This document shows, piece by piece, positions 27,590 to 36,497 of a stretch of 64,000 nt of DNA (position 1 is its first letter; each line of letters begins with the position of its first letter). The DNA is from Mycoplasmatota bacterium (GTDB lineage: Bacteria > Bacillota_I > Bacilli_A > Haloplasmatales > Haloplasmataceae). Made by a program: the position numbers and the translations under genes. The notes under the pieces are model-generated. The model worked only from the letters and a program-made list of their open reading frames with translations, searched no databases and had not been told where the DNA came from. The DNA is taken from assembly GCA_018394295.1 (NCBI GenBank), contig CP074573.1:1364001-1428000 (forward strand), given 5' to 3'.

Positions 27590-28141
27590 ATGGAAAATTT
27601 AGAGAATAGGGAAAACATAAGATTTGTGAAAATTAATGGATATTACACAAGTATAATCGTTCTGGTAATACTTTTCATATTATCAGGAATCATATATGGA
27701 GTTAAAATAAAGTGGATGAATGAAGCACTTCCTCTAAACGATTTACCTAAATTGATAAAAAGATTAGATTTGTATTTTATAATTTTATTAGTTGGGATAT
27801 TTGTACATGAGTTCATAAAATTTGTGATTTATAAAATATATGGTGTAGGTTCTATTAAACTTAAATTCAAACAATTATTGGCCTTTCTTTATAGTCCTAA
27901 TGAGTTAACTATTCTTCAGGCTAGACTCTTATGGATCATACCATTTTTATTTATTGCTGCTTTAACTATTATTTCCATTATATATTTTAATTTTTCTGTG
28001 GTTTTTGGATTTAGTATTCTACTTATAACTATAAGTGATGATTTAGTCATGTATCTGAATTTATTAAAATTCAATCGGAATGATGTGTTTATACAAGAAG
28101 AAAATTTTTTAGGATTTAAATGTATTCAAAGGAATGAATAA
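27590..28141 (+). CDS. DUF3267-like membrane protein with a degenerate zinc site
   Basis: 183 residues, four to five hydrophobic helices. FVHEFIKFVIYK lies where DUF3267 putative zinc peptidases have HExxH; here the second His is Lys, so activity is doubtful. AVFGFSILLITISDDLV-type acidic residues near the end are kept. A TATAAT (27555-27560) and GGAGG precede the ATG. Confidence 0.65.
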   Translation: MENLENRENIRFVKINGYYTSIIVLVILFILSGIIYGVKIKWMNEALPLNDLPKLIKRLDLYFIILLVGIFVHEFIKFVIYKIYGVGSIKLKFKQLLAFLYSPNELTILQARLLWIIPFLFIAALTIISIIYFNFSVVFGFSILLITISDDLVMYLNLLKFNRNDVFIQEENFLGFKCIQRNE

Positions 28142-28214
28142 TATATGTAAAATAATTATCAATTATATTTTACTTAATAATATACAAAGCAATCTATATC
28201 CTTATATTCTAAAA

Positions 28215-28250
28215 TAAATCAACTAAGTATTAATACTTAGTTGATTTTTA
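28215..28250. terminator. Bidirectional terminator
   Basis: ATCAACTAAGTATTAATACT continues to a near-perfect palindrome, with A-run before and T-run after. It lies between converging genes. A relative of the same stem is at 29396-29422. Confidence 0.8.
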
Positions 28251-28372
28251 ATATGATGTATTATGTAGTTCCACATGATTTTTAATTGTATATAGATTAA
28301 AAATATATGATAATTTGATATATAATATAATTAAATCAGGTTACCACTTTTTACTATCTAATAAATCATAAT

Positions 28373-29280
28373 TTAATCACACTTGCTTCTTTTTATAATT
28401 ATAGAAGGATTAAAATCTATACTTACATCATTTTCAATTAAGTATATTAGAGTATTATAAGCGTCAGATCCTTCAGAGATATCAAGTGTTTTAATATCCA
28501 AAATTATTTGATAGTCATGTTCTTTTGATGTGAACGCTCCGTTATCAAACATTGTTCTTAAAATATTCAAATTAGATATACTATTATTTTCAATATTTAA
28601 AAATGTAAGATTTATCAAATTTTTTAAGGCATTTAAATCACTTATTTGATTATAATGTAAAGATAATTCTCTTAGATTTGTTAAATTACTCAATGCTGTT
28701 ATATCATTTATTTGATTACGCACTAAATTTAATTCTGTTAGATTTATTAAACCACTTAGTACTGTTAAATCACTTACTTGATTATAACCTAAATTCAAAT
28801 TTGTTAGATTTGTTAGTTTGTTCAATGCAGTTATATCACTTATTTGATTTTTATCTAAAGTTAATCCAGTTAAATTAATTAAATTACTTAATGCAGATGT
28901 ATTTTTAATTCGATTACTTCCTAAATTTAATTCTGATAAACTCGTTAAATTACTTAATGGTGTTATATCATTTATTTGATTATGTTATAAATTTAATTTT
29001 ATTAAATTTGTTAAATTACTTAATGCTGTTATATTACTTATTTCATTAGCCCAAAAACTTAATTTTGTCAGATCTGTCAAATTACTCAATGGTGTTAAAT
29101 CTCTTATCTCATCTCCATCTAAAGATAATTCTTTAAGATTAGTTAAATTACTGATTGGTGTTAAATCACTTATTTTATCTCCAACTAAAGATAATTTTGT
29201 CAGATTTGTCAAATTACTCAATGGTATTAAATCATTTATTTTATAATTATGTAAAACTAATTCTGCATATTAATTGAATC
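28373..29280 (-). pseudogene. Leucine-rich-repeat protein fragment
   Basis: About eleven 22-residue LRRs (like ITALSNLTNLRELSLHYNQI) followed by the C-terminal cap shared with the paralogues (ILRTMFDNGAF and DISEGSDAYNT). An in-frame TAA at 28985-28987 splits it (LNL-stop-HNQI). The 5' part with signal peptide is gone, since an upstream stop closes the frame near 29270. Probably not expressed as a surface protein. Confidence 0.8.
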
Positions 29281-29395
29281 AACAGATGAATTTACCATGA
29301 TTTCCCATAATAAATTAATTTCTAAAAAAATGTATGAACGTTTCAAATATATATAGATATATTAAAAGTTTTATTTGATATTATAAATAATAAAA

Positions 29396-29422
29396 ACCAA
29401 CTAAGTATCATTTCTTAGTTGA
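29396..29422 (-). terminator. Terminator of the LEA-like gene
   Basis: Minus-strand AACTAAG pairs with CTTAGTT and is followed by GGTTTTT. Confidence 0.65.
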
Positions 29423-29437
29423 TTTTAAATTTACTAA

Positions 29438-29998
29438 TTATTTTAAATCATCATTCTTTTTAATCTTATTAACTGTTTCTTTTGTTTTATTGACAATATT
29501 TTTACCTGTATCATAGATATTTTGTCCTACTTTTTTTATTGACTCAGCTGTATCTGATGCAAATTCTTCTATTTTATCTCTTGTGTTATTGACAATATTT
29601 TCACTTTTAATTTTTATTTTATTACCTATATGACTCTTATCCCTTGCGAATTCTTCCATTTTATCACTTGTATTATTGACAAAATTACGACTTCGTTCTT
29701 GTATATTTTGTCCGATATCACGCATGTTTTCACTCGTATCACTTGCAAACTCTTCCATTTTATCTCTTGTATTATTGACAAAATTACTACTATCACTCAT
29801 GTTTTCACTTGTATCACTTGCGAATTCTTCCATTTTGTCTCTCGTATTATTAACAAAATTTTGACTTCTGTTTTTTATGTTTTGACCTACATTACGCAAA
29901 TTATTATTTACATCTGAAGCAAATTCTTCTAAACCTTCGTTTTTGTTTTGTCTTTTTATTTCTGTATTATCATAATAATTATGATTATTATTATCCAT
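29438..29998 (-). CDS. Repetitive amphipathic LEA-like protein
   Basis: 186 residues from the ATG at 29998, which follows AAAGGAGG; upstream in-frame starts lack a site. After a polar Asn-rich head come about five repeats of roughly 33 residues built on NFVNNTRDKMEEFASDTSEN and related forms, all predicted helix with hydrophobic residues in an 11-mer pattern. This resembles LEA and YtxH-type stress proteins. Cytoplasmic, no signal. Repeat copies are similar in DNA, so unit number may vary. Confidence 0.7.
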   Translation of the reverse strand: MDNNNHNYYDNTEIKRQNKNEGLEEFASDVNNNLRNVGQNIKNRSQNFVNNTRDKMEEFASDTSENMSDSSNFVNNTRDKMEEFASDTSENMRDIGQNIQERSRNFVNNTSDKMEEFARDKSHIGNKIKIKSENIVNNTRDKIEEFASDTAESIKKVGQNIYDTGKNIVNKTKETVNKIKKNDDLK

Positions 29999-30025
29999 AG
30001 TAATTCCTCCTTTTTTATTTATTTT

Positions 30026-30250
30026 TTGCATATAATCTATGTCTATTATAAGTAATATTTACCTTTTTATCATGAAATAAACAAAATATAAATAACTTAT
30101 GCTAAGAATACATTAGAGTAGGAAATCAATGGAAATTAATTTAGAGTCAATCCGTGAAGAGATCATTGGTTCTCATACCTTTTTTTAGTTAAAATCATTA
30201 TAAACATCATGGGCTTGCTTTTTTTGAGTTTGCGTCAAAATCACACAAGA
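30026..30250 (+). pseudogene. Duplicated and decayed start of the class V aminotransferase gene
   Basis: 30026-30190 repeats 33370-33520: the same promoter-region words (CTATGTCTATTA, AAGTAATATTTACC), then ATGGAAATTAATTTAGAGTC, encoding MEINLESIREEIIGSHTFF then a stop. After a deletion the copy continues with a piece matching the interior (ATCATGGGCTTGCTTTTTTT against 34157 onward). Confidence 0.75.
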
Positions 30251-30615
30251 TATGTATAAAATAAAAAAAGGCTTAATCAAAACTGCCTAAACCTTGATAT
30301 TTAGTATATTAGATATTTTGATATTGAGAGATTTATTCAAGAAGGTTATGTCTTAATCATTAACAAACTTTTACGTAGTTTACTAATATTCATTAGATTT
30401 TATATTTTATACAAATCATGAAATGATAAAAAAAACCAGCAATAATCTGTGGTGGTTTGCTGGGTATATGTTATATTATTTTAATATTAAAGGAAATTCA
30501 CCAATATATTTAAATAATTTATATATTATGATTTCACCTTGTTCAAACATATTTTCAGAATATGTAGATATTAATTTATCTCGTATTAAATAATTTTAGT
30601 TATTTCTTCTTCTGT
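30251..30615. other. Non-coding stretch
   Basis: No gene seen. A/T-rich with a short hairpin-like stretch near 30430-30465. Confidence 0.4.
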
Positions 30616-31092
30616 TTAAAATAATCCATACTTATTTAACTTTAATTTAGCCATTTCTGAAAACCTATTCACATCATTATATACACATGAATAATAATCG
30701 TCTTCTGGATAACCATAATCAAATCCAATAAAAATAAAATTTCTATTAAAAGCTTCTGGATTTATAGTACAAATTGGAGTTGACTTTTTAGTTTCACAAA
30801 ACAATAGTTCTATATTAAAATCCGCTTTAATACAAGCATCAATATAAGAATTTAAAAATTTGATATCGCAACATGCACCAACTGCATCTTTGTTATAATA
30901 AAACTTCATAAAATACTCGTCTAAATAATTACTCAAAATATTAATATCATTTATACTTAATCCTTTCGTATATTTATCGATTGGCCAAGAGTCACCATCA
31001 ATACCATGATAATTTTTATACTTTTTTGCATCATCTCCATCAATTCTCTTTATAATAAAACCATTTGGGTTATAGTTAACTGCATTAATCAT
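30616..31092 (-). CDS. Candidate immunity protein, soluble
   Basis: 158 residues, soluble and acidic, with no signal. Good AAAGGAG site before the ATG. No family recognised. It directly follows the toxin-tip fragment 31153-31240, the place of an immunity gene. The role is inferred from context. Confidence 0.5.
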   Translation of the reverse strand: MINAVNYNPNGFIIKRIDGDDAKKYKNYHGIDGDSWPIDKYTKGLSINDINILSNYLDEYFMKFYYNKDAVGACCDIKFLNSYIDACIKADFNIELLFCETKKSTPICTINPEAFNRNFIFIGFDYGYPEDDYYSCVYNDVNRFSEMAKLKLNKYGLF

Positions 31093-31152
31093 AGGATTAC
31101 TCCTTTATAAATATGTCTTATTTCCTATTATAAAATTTGTTGATTAAATTAC

Positions 31153-31240
31153 TTATCTAATATAAAGAATATGTTTTCTTCTTATATGTGTATGATCATA
31201 TCCTTCAGTCCAATGTCCACCACTACCACCCAAACTAACC
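31153..31240 (-). pseudogene. Toxin-tip C-terminal fragment
   Basis: Minus-strand GGSGGHWTEGYDHTHIRRKH followed shortly by a stop. It repeats the GSGEHWTEGYDHTHI end of the 31715-32270 tip, so it is a recombined second copy of the same toxin end. Confidence 0.65.
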
Positions 31241-31243
31241 TAA

Positions 31244-31666
31244 TTATTTATTTAAGTTAGTAATTTTATGATTTTGAGATATTTTTTTATTACAAGCTGA
31301 AAATATAAATAACGGTAGAAACCCACAACAAATTTCATAAATTTTGTATCTTTCGAGACTTATTAAGCGTAACATACTAATTTCATGTGTATTAAGAAAT
31401 TCATTATATTTTTGAATAGTATATATATTTTGAAGAATAATAAATGATAAATAAAAAATAGCAGATATTATAATGACTGATTTTTTAAATGATGATCTAA
31501 TCATATAATAAATCGCATAGAAATACATGATTAACAGAACTAGATTAAGAATAATCTCTGTTATAAATAATGTATTGTAATCTTCATTATTTATGGAATA
31601 AATGGTAAATATGCTATTTATAACACCTATTATGACCAATAAGACTAAAACAACTTTTTTAAACAT
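31244..31666 (-). CDS. Membrane protein, candidate immunity protein
   Basis: 140 residues with four hydrophobic helices (first at residues 3-24) and charged ends. Weak binding site. It follows the 31715-32270 tip by about 50 nt in the same direction. Family unknown; an immunity role is inferred from gene order. Confidence 0.45.
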   Translation of the reverse strand: MFKKVVLVLLVIIGVINSIFTIYSINNEDYNTLFITEIILNLVLLIMYFYAIYYMIRSSFKKSVIIISAIFYLSFIILQNIYTIQKYNEFLNTHEISMLRLISLERYKIYEICCGFLPLFIFSACNKKISQNHKITNLNK

Positions 31667-31714
31667 AAATATAATTCATCTACTTTCTATATAAATAATC
31701 AAAATGTTTATTAT

Positions 31715-32270
31715 TTATCCAATAATTTCGTGTAAATAAGATATATGTGTATGATCATATCCTTCAGTCCAATGCTCACCACTACCTTCTCGAATTCCAT
31801 GATGTTGAGATACTCCGTACTCCTTACACCACTCATCAATAATGAAAGCTTCTTCTTCAGATAACTCCTTTCCCTTTCTATTATAATTTTGTACAATTTC
31901 TTTTCCAAGTTGATCTAAAGCTCCTTTGTTTTCATTGTATGAGTTATTATTAATATCTGGAGTGTTTTCAGCTCTCTCACTTTCCATTTATTTGAAACCC
32001 AGGAAGTAAAACTCATTATATATAATCCTGTTTTTGCAAGTGCTGAAAATGAATCAGAAACAATATCATCTTTTAATCTATCAGTGCTAGCACAAAATCC
32101 CACAGGTTTAAAATTTTACGACTCATAAAGTAGATAATAAATAATTCCAACTACTAAAACTGCTGAAACTAATATACATAATCCTGTAAACAAATCATCA
32201 ACTAGAGCTATACTTCTACTTGGATCAATATACAAACAGGATTGTTTCCAGCCCTGTTGTGACCAATATT
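31715..32270 (-). pseudogene. Orphan Rhs tip with two frameshifts
   Basis: Going down the minus strand: the core remnant NNPV, a frameshift, YIDPSRSIALVDDLFTGLC, a hydrophobic segment and a stop; then STDRLKDDIVSDSFSALAKT in another frame; finally a 90-codon frame ending in a toxin domain (LSEEEAFIIDEWCKEYGV, HHGIREGSGEHWTEGYDHTH). The toxin end follows the same scheme as the main Rhs toxin (SEAQILIDWA, then a His-rich tail), so both may be one nuclease-like family. Confidence 0.65.
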
Positions 32271-32320
32271 AGTGGTTTGCTTTATTTAAAGATAAATTAC
32301 TTAAATATTACAATATAGAT

Positions 32321-32620
32321 TTAGAGATCATCTAAATTACTTTTGATATATTCTTCTATATCTTTCCATGCATCTTCAGTCACAAAATATAACTGTGAAG
32401 CTGAGTAAATTCCACCATCTTTGGTTCGAAATTTAACCATCCACTGTAGATGTTCATTTCTTATATTTTCGTCTTTATAGTCATCAACATAATAGACAAC
32501 TTCACCTAATTTAAATTCTCTTGCATACTTCCAATCAAATTCCATTTCATACTCACACGCTACAAAGTTTGAAATAATAATTATTGGGTAATTTTCTAAT
32601 GATTCGGTTATTACACTCAT
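32321..32620 (-). CDS. Candidate immunity protein, small soluble
   Basis: 99 residues, acidic, beta-rich with several Trp/Tyr (KLGEVVYYVDDYKDENIR). AAGGAG precedes the ATG. No family assigned. It lies in the tip-and-immunity array. Confidence 0.5.
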   Translation of the reverse strand: MSVITESLENYPIIIISNFVACEYEMEFDWKYAREFKLGEVVYYVDDYKDENIRNEHLQWMVKFRTKDGGIYSASQLYFVTEDAWKDIEEYIKSNLDDL

Positions 32621-32800
32621 AATTTTTCTCCTTATCTACCAAAATTATCCTCTCCATGATTAATCCTTCCAGTGTTGTATGTTGGATATTTTCTTACCCA
32701 CACTATTTGACTAAAGAGCTAGTTAATGTTAATTTTTATTAAAAATTAATTTCTTATAATGTATATAAAACTTATTTATTATTGATATTTATAATTTCTT

Positions 32801-33025
32801 TTAATTCAGTATTCCAAAAGTGTTTACAATATCATAAATATTCTTTCCACTGTTATTTTTCTCATGTAATTCAGGGTTAAATCTCATACAAAACAATAAA
32901 AAATCTTTAAATATAGAAGTATTATTTTTTTTCCTTGCAGCCATTTGACAAAAATATAATACAAATGATAAAACTAAAAACTCTGTAATAATGACATTTC
33001 TAAATATTTCGATATTGTTATCCAT
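32801..33025 (-). CDS. Small protein with one hydrophobic helix
   Basis: 74 residues; a likely membrane helix at about 12-30 (ITEFLVLSFVLYFCQMAA), then a basic soluble tail. Weak start signals. It follows another tip remnant (33061-33210). It may be an immunity fragment. Confidence 0.35.
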   Translation of the reverse strand: MDNNIEIFRNVIITEFLVLSFVLYFCQMAARKKNNTSIFKDFLLFCMRFNPELHEKNNSGKNIYDIVNTFGILN

Positions 33026-33060
33026 ATTCCCTTACTTATAAGCCAATAATAATCATATCC

Positions 33061-33210
33061 TATATATACCAAAATTAATTCTAGATGAAATTGAAGCAAC
33101 TGAAGCACCACCTAGCCAAAAACAATAATTTAAATAATATCATCTTTTAATCTATCAGTTCTAGCACAAAATCCCCCAGGTTAAATATCTTGCGACTTAT
33201 AAATATGCAT
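33061..33210 (-). pseudogene. Third copy of the Rhs tip linker
   Basis: The bases around AATATCATCTTTTAATCTAT and CTAGCACAAAATCCC repeat 32060-32130 closely, so this is another copy of the STDRLKDDI linker with no toxin behind it. Just upstream a 40-codon remnant frame (33210-33332, starting MENIQENFKSEKSERLKE) is also visible. Confidence 0.55.
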
Positions 33211-33470
33211 CATATATATATGATATCATAGATTTCAATAATCTCAAATATTGTTTGCTCTTTATATTCACACTCAAATTCTTTTAACCTTTCACTTTTT
33301 TCAGATTTAAAATTTTCTTGAATATTTTCCATATCAAAAATAGGTTTAATAATTTCTACTTCTTTTTCACATATAATCCATGTCTATTAGAAGTAATATT
33401 TACCTTTTTTATCATGATTTAGATTAAATATTAATAACTTATAATAGGAATTTATTCAAGGAGGAAATAA

Positions 33471-35189
33471 ATGGAATTAAATATAGAATCGATACGTAAA
33501 GAGATCATTGGTTCTCATACCTTCTTTAATACACCTTATGGAAAAAGGCTTATAACTTATGCTGATTATACAGCGTCCGGTAGAACGTTAACCTTTATTG
33601 AAAATTATTTAATTAAACTACAAGAAGTATATGCAAATACCCATACAACCGATAGTTTTACCGGAAAAACAATGACAGGTATTTTACATAAAGCTGAAAA
33701 AAACATAAAAAAATATTTAGGAGCTAATGAAAACAATTATATTATTCCAACTGGAACTGGAGCAACAGGAGCAATTGTAAAATTGAGTGAAATATTAGGG
33801 TTATATTTAACTCCAGGTTTGAAAATGAATATTGATTATATGCGTAAAAGAATCATACATAAAGAAAGGTATAACCAAGAAATAATTAAAGATATATTTA
33901 AACATATGAGTGAAACAAAACCTATTATCTTTGTTAGTTCATTTGAACATCATTCTAATTATTTAATATGGAAAGAAAGCTTCGCAGAAGTCATTGAAAT
34001 CAGTTTGACCTCGAGTGGTAAGTTTGACTACCTGGACTTAGAAAATAAATGTGATCTTTATAAAGATAGAATTAAAATCGGTTCTTTTTCAGCTGCTTCT
34101 AATATTACTGGAATGAAAAATGATGTTTACCTTTTAGCTAAAATCATGCATAAACATCATGGACTCGCTTTTTTTGATTTTGCTGCTAGTGGACCTTATG
34201 TAGAAATTAATATGAATAAAGATGAAAACTGTTATTTTGATGCCATCTTTTTATCACCACATAAATTTGTTGGTGGTCCTGGTTCAGCAGGTATTCTTGT
34301 CATAAATAAAAATCTATATAGTATACTCTATCCACCTACTGTTGCTGGTGGAGGAACTGTTAGTTTTGTTAGTCCTTATTGTTATGAATTTACAAAAGAT
34401 GTTGAAGCAAGAGAAAATGCAGGTACACCAGGCATTTTACAAGTGATTAAAGCAGCACTTGCTTTAGAATTTAAACAAAAAATAGGAATTAAAAAAATAG
34501 TTCAAATTGAAGAAAATATGATTAAAAAAGCAATCAATGAATTAAAAAATGAACCTAATATAGAAATATTAGGTTCATTAGATCCAGAAAAAAGAGTTAG
34601 TATTTTATCATTTATCATAAATCAAAATGATAAATACTTACATTATAAACTAATCGCAAAATTACTAAATGATTTGTTTGGGATACAATCAAGAGCGGGA
34701 TGTGCTTGTGCAGGACCTTATGCTCACAGATTATTAGGAATTGATGAAGCTGAATCAACATTAATCAAAGAAATTGTTGATGAAGGAATGGAATCCTTAA
34801 AACCAGGTTTTGTACGTGTTAATTTTCATTATTTAATGTCAGATGAAGAAGTAGAATTTGTTATAAATGCGATTAAGTTCATCGCACATTATGGTTATTT
34901 ATTTTTAACACAGTACAAAATGGAAATAAAATCTGGTAATTGGAGTCATAACTATTTAAATGAATACAACTCTATAGTAGATTCATTTGGACTATATGAA
35001 AGTTTTAATATTAGTGAACCACAGAATATTTTAATAAATAAAAAATCAGAATTTAATAAATATTTCGATGAAGCAAATAAGACAGTTGAAAATCTTAAAA
35101 GAGAATTTCAACCAAACTATAAACAATTTCAGAATAAAAAATATGAAGATTTTAGATGGTTTAATTTTATTCATCATATAAATGATTAA
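33471..35189 (+). CDS. Class V aminotransferase / cysteine-desulfurase-like PLP enzyme
   Basis: 572 residues. The PLP lysine sits in FLSPHKFVGGPGSAG (about residue 265); cofactor-binding FFDFAASGPYVEI precedes it, and AGCACAGPYAHRL holds a Cys where desulfurases have theirs. It is longer than IscS/SufS (about 400) because of a C-terminal tail of some 150 residues, as in the uncharacterised subgroup. The substrate is unknown. AAGGAGG before the ATG. A broken copy of its start lies at 30129. Confidence 0.8.
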   Translation: MELNIESIRKEIIGSHTFFNTPYGKRLITYADYTASGRTLTFIENYLIKLQEVYANTHTTDSFTGKTMTGILHKAEKNIKKYLGANENNYIIPTGTGATGAIVKLSEILGLYLTPGLKMNIDYMRKRIIHKERYNQEIIKDIFKHMSETKPIIFVSSFEHHSNYLIWKESFAEVIEISLTSSGKFDYLDLENKCDLYKDRIKIGSFSAASNITGMKNDVYLLAKIMHKHHGLAFFDFAASGPYVEINMNKDENCYFDAIFLSPHKFVGGPGSAGILVINKNLYSILYPPTVAGGGTVSFVSPYCYEFTKDVEARENAGTPGILQVIKAALALEFKQKIGIKKIVQIEENMIKKAINELKNEPNIEILGSLDPEKRVSILSFIINQNDKYLHYKLIAKLLNDLFGIQSRAGCACAGPYAHRLLGIDEAESTLIKEIVDEGMESLKPGFVRVNFHYLMSDEEVEFVINAIKFIAHYGYLFLTQYKMEIKSGNWSHNYLNEYNSIVDSFGLYESFNISEPQNILINKKSEFNKYFDEANKTVENLKREFQPNYKQFQNKKYEDFRWFNFIHHIND

Positions 35190-35316
35190 CTTTTTCCTTC
35201 AAGTCTGTCTTTTCTCGTATCATAAAATAATATATATAATCAAGTAATTGACCTTTCAATATTAGTCATTTATAATAAAATAATACTTATAAATATAAAA
35301 ATATTATAAAAACCTA

Positions 35317-35347
35317 TTGACTCTTTCCTTAGGGAATACTATATACT
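35317..35347 (+). promoter_or_regulatory. MerR-type promoter with 19-bp spacer
   Basis: TTGACT (35317-35322) and TATACT (35342-35347) are 19 bp apart instead of 17, with the dyad TTCCTTAGGGAA inside the spacer. This is the hallmark of MerR-activated promoters. It lies 27 nt before the merR-like gene, so autoregulation is likely. Confidence 0.75.
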
Positions 35348-35373
35348 TTATTTTGTTTGATAGGAGGAATAGA

Positions 35374-36318
35374 ATGGAAAAACTAAAGAAAATAGGATAT
35401 TTGTGTTCAGTTTATAACATCACACCAAAGACAATCAGGTTTTATGAAGAAAAAGGACTTATACAAAGTAAAAGAGATCCACAAAGTGGTTATCGATTAT
35501 TTAACCTTGAGTCAGAAAATAGGTTGAAGCTAATACTGTTACTACGTGAACTCGATGTAACCATTAAAGAAGTACACCAAATACTTAAATATAATTCAGT
35601 TCAAAAGACTGTAGAAGTTCTCAATAACAAACTATCTGAAATTGATTCAAATATAATAAATTATAATAAACTAAAAGACAAAGTTCAATTTATTATAGAT
35701 GCATCATTATCTTTTCAATCAAATATTTTAACAGAATTTGAGAAAAATAGTTTTTTATCTTCCTATTCAAACAAAAATAATAAAAATAAAGGGAGAGAGA
35801 AAATGAATCAAAATCAACTTAACAACTTAACTGCCAACGATGTGAAAATCATTAAGTTAAACAAGTCAACTGTAGCATACGTTAACTCAGGACTTGTAAT
35901 ACAACCTGAGGGAAAAGCAGTTACTGAATTAATGAATTGGATTAGAAAAACAAAGTTATATGAAAATTCAAATATTCGTATATTTGGTTATGACAATCCA
36001 TCACCACAAACCAATGACTTTGACAATGAAGAATATGGTTATGAGATATGTGTTACCTTGCCTGATGGTTTTGATAATACAGAAGGTATAGCTACAAAAG
36101 AATTTGAAGGAGGATTATTTGCTACTGTATCATTCTCTTTTGCATCAGGAACCGATACAATCCCAAAAAGATGGAATCAACTGGTAGAATGGGTAAAAAA
36201 AAGTGATTACACATTTAGAGATGCACAATACTTCGAAGAATATCTCTGTAGATTTGATGAAGACGGTAATGATGAATACGATAACTTAGAGTTCTATTTA
36301 CCTATTATGAAAAAATAA
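35374..36318 (+). CDS. MerR-family regulator with GyrI-like effector domain
   Basis: 314 residues from the ATG behind AGGAGGAA. Residues 1-70 are a MerR winged helix (GYLCSVYNITPKTIRFYEEK), then a dimerisation coiled coil to about 120, a short linker, and a C-terminal GyrI/SOUL-like drug-binding domain (KIIKLNKSTVAYVNSGLVIQ to the end). It resembles BmrR/TipA-type multidrug sensors. No transporter gene follows, so autoregulation or sequestering of ligand is plausible. Confidence 0.85.
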   Translation: MEKLKKIGYLCSVYNITPKTIRFYEEKGLIQSKRDPQSGYRLFNLESENRLKLILLLRELDVTIKEVHQILKYNSVQKTVEVLNNKLSEIDSNIINYNKLKDKVQFIIDASLSFQSNILTEFEKNSFLSSYSNKNNKNKGREKMNQNQLNNLTANDVKIIKLNKSTVAYVNSGLVIQPEGKAVTELMNWIRKTKLYENSNIRIFGYDNPSPQTNDFDNEEYGYEICVTLPDGFDNTEGIATKEFEGGLFATVSFSFASGTDTIPKRWNQLVEWVKKSDYTFRDAQYFEEYLCRFDEDGNDEYDNLEFYLPIMKK

Positions 36319-36371
36319 ATAATTATTTCTCAAATAATGCAAACAAGTATAACAATTTGAAATTTTTAGGC

Positions 36372-36397
36372 CAAAGCAGTTTTGCTTTGACTTTTTT
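36372..36397 (+). terminator. Terminator of the MerR gene
   Basis: CAAAGCA pairs with TGCTTTG around GTTT, followed by a C/T-run. Confidence 0.8.
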
Positions 36398-36497
36398 CTT
36401 TTTATACAAATATGATAAGAATATTTTAAATTATCTTTTAAATTTACTATTTAATAAAATCATTTTAAAATTACCCTAATATGTCTAATAAACAGAA

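Noticed and set aside
31915-32103. Independent small gene starting MGFCASTDRLKDD
   Set aside because: It has no binding site and is the middle part of a frameshifted Rhs tip, repeated at 33061-33210.
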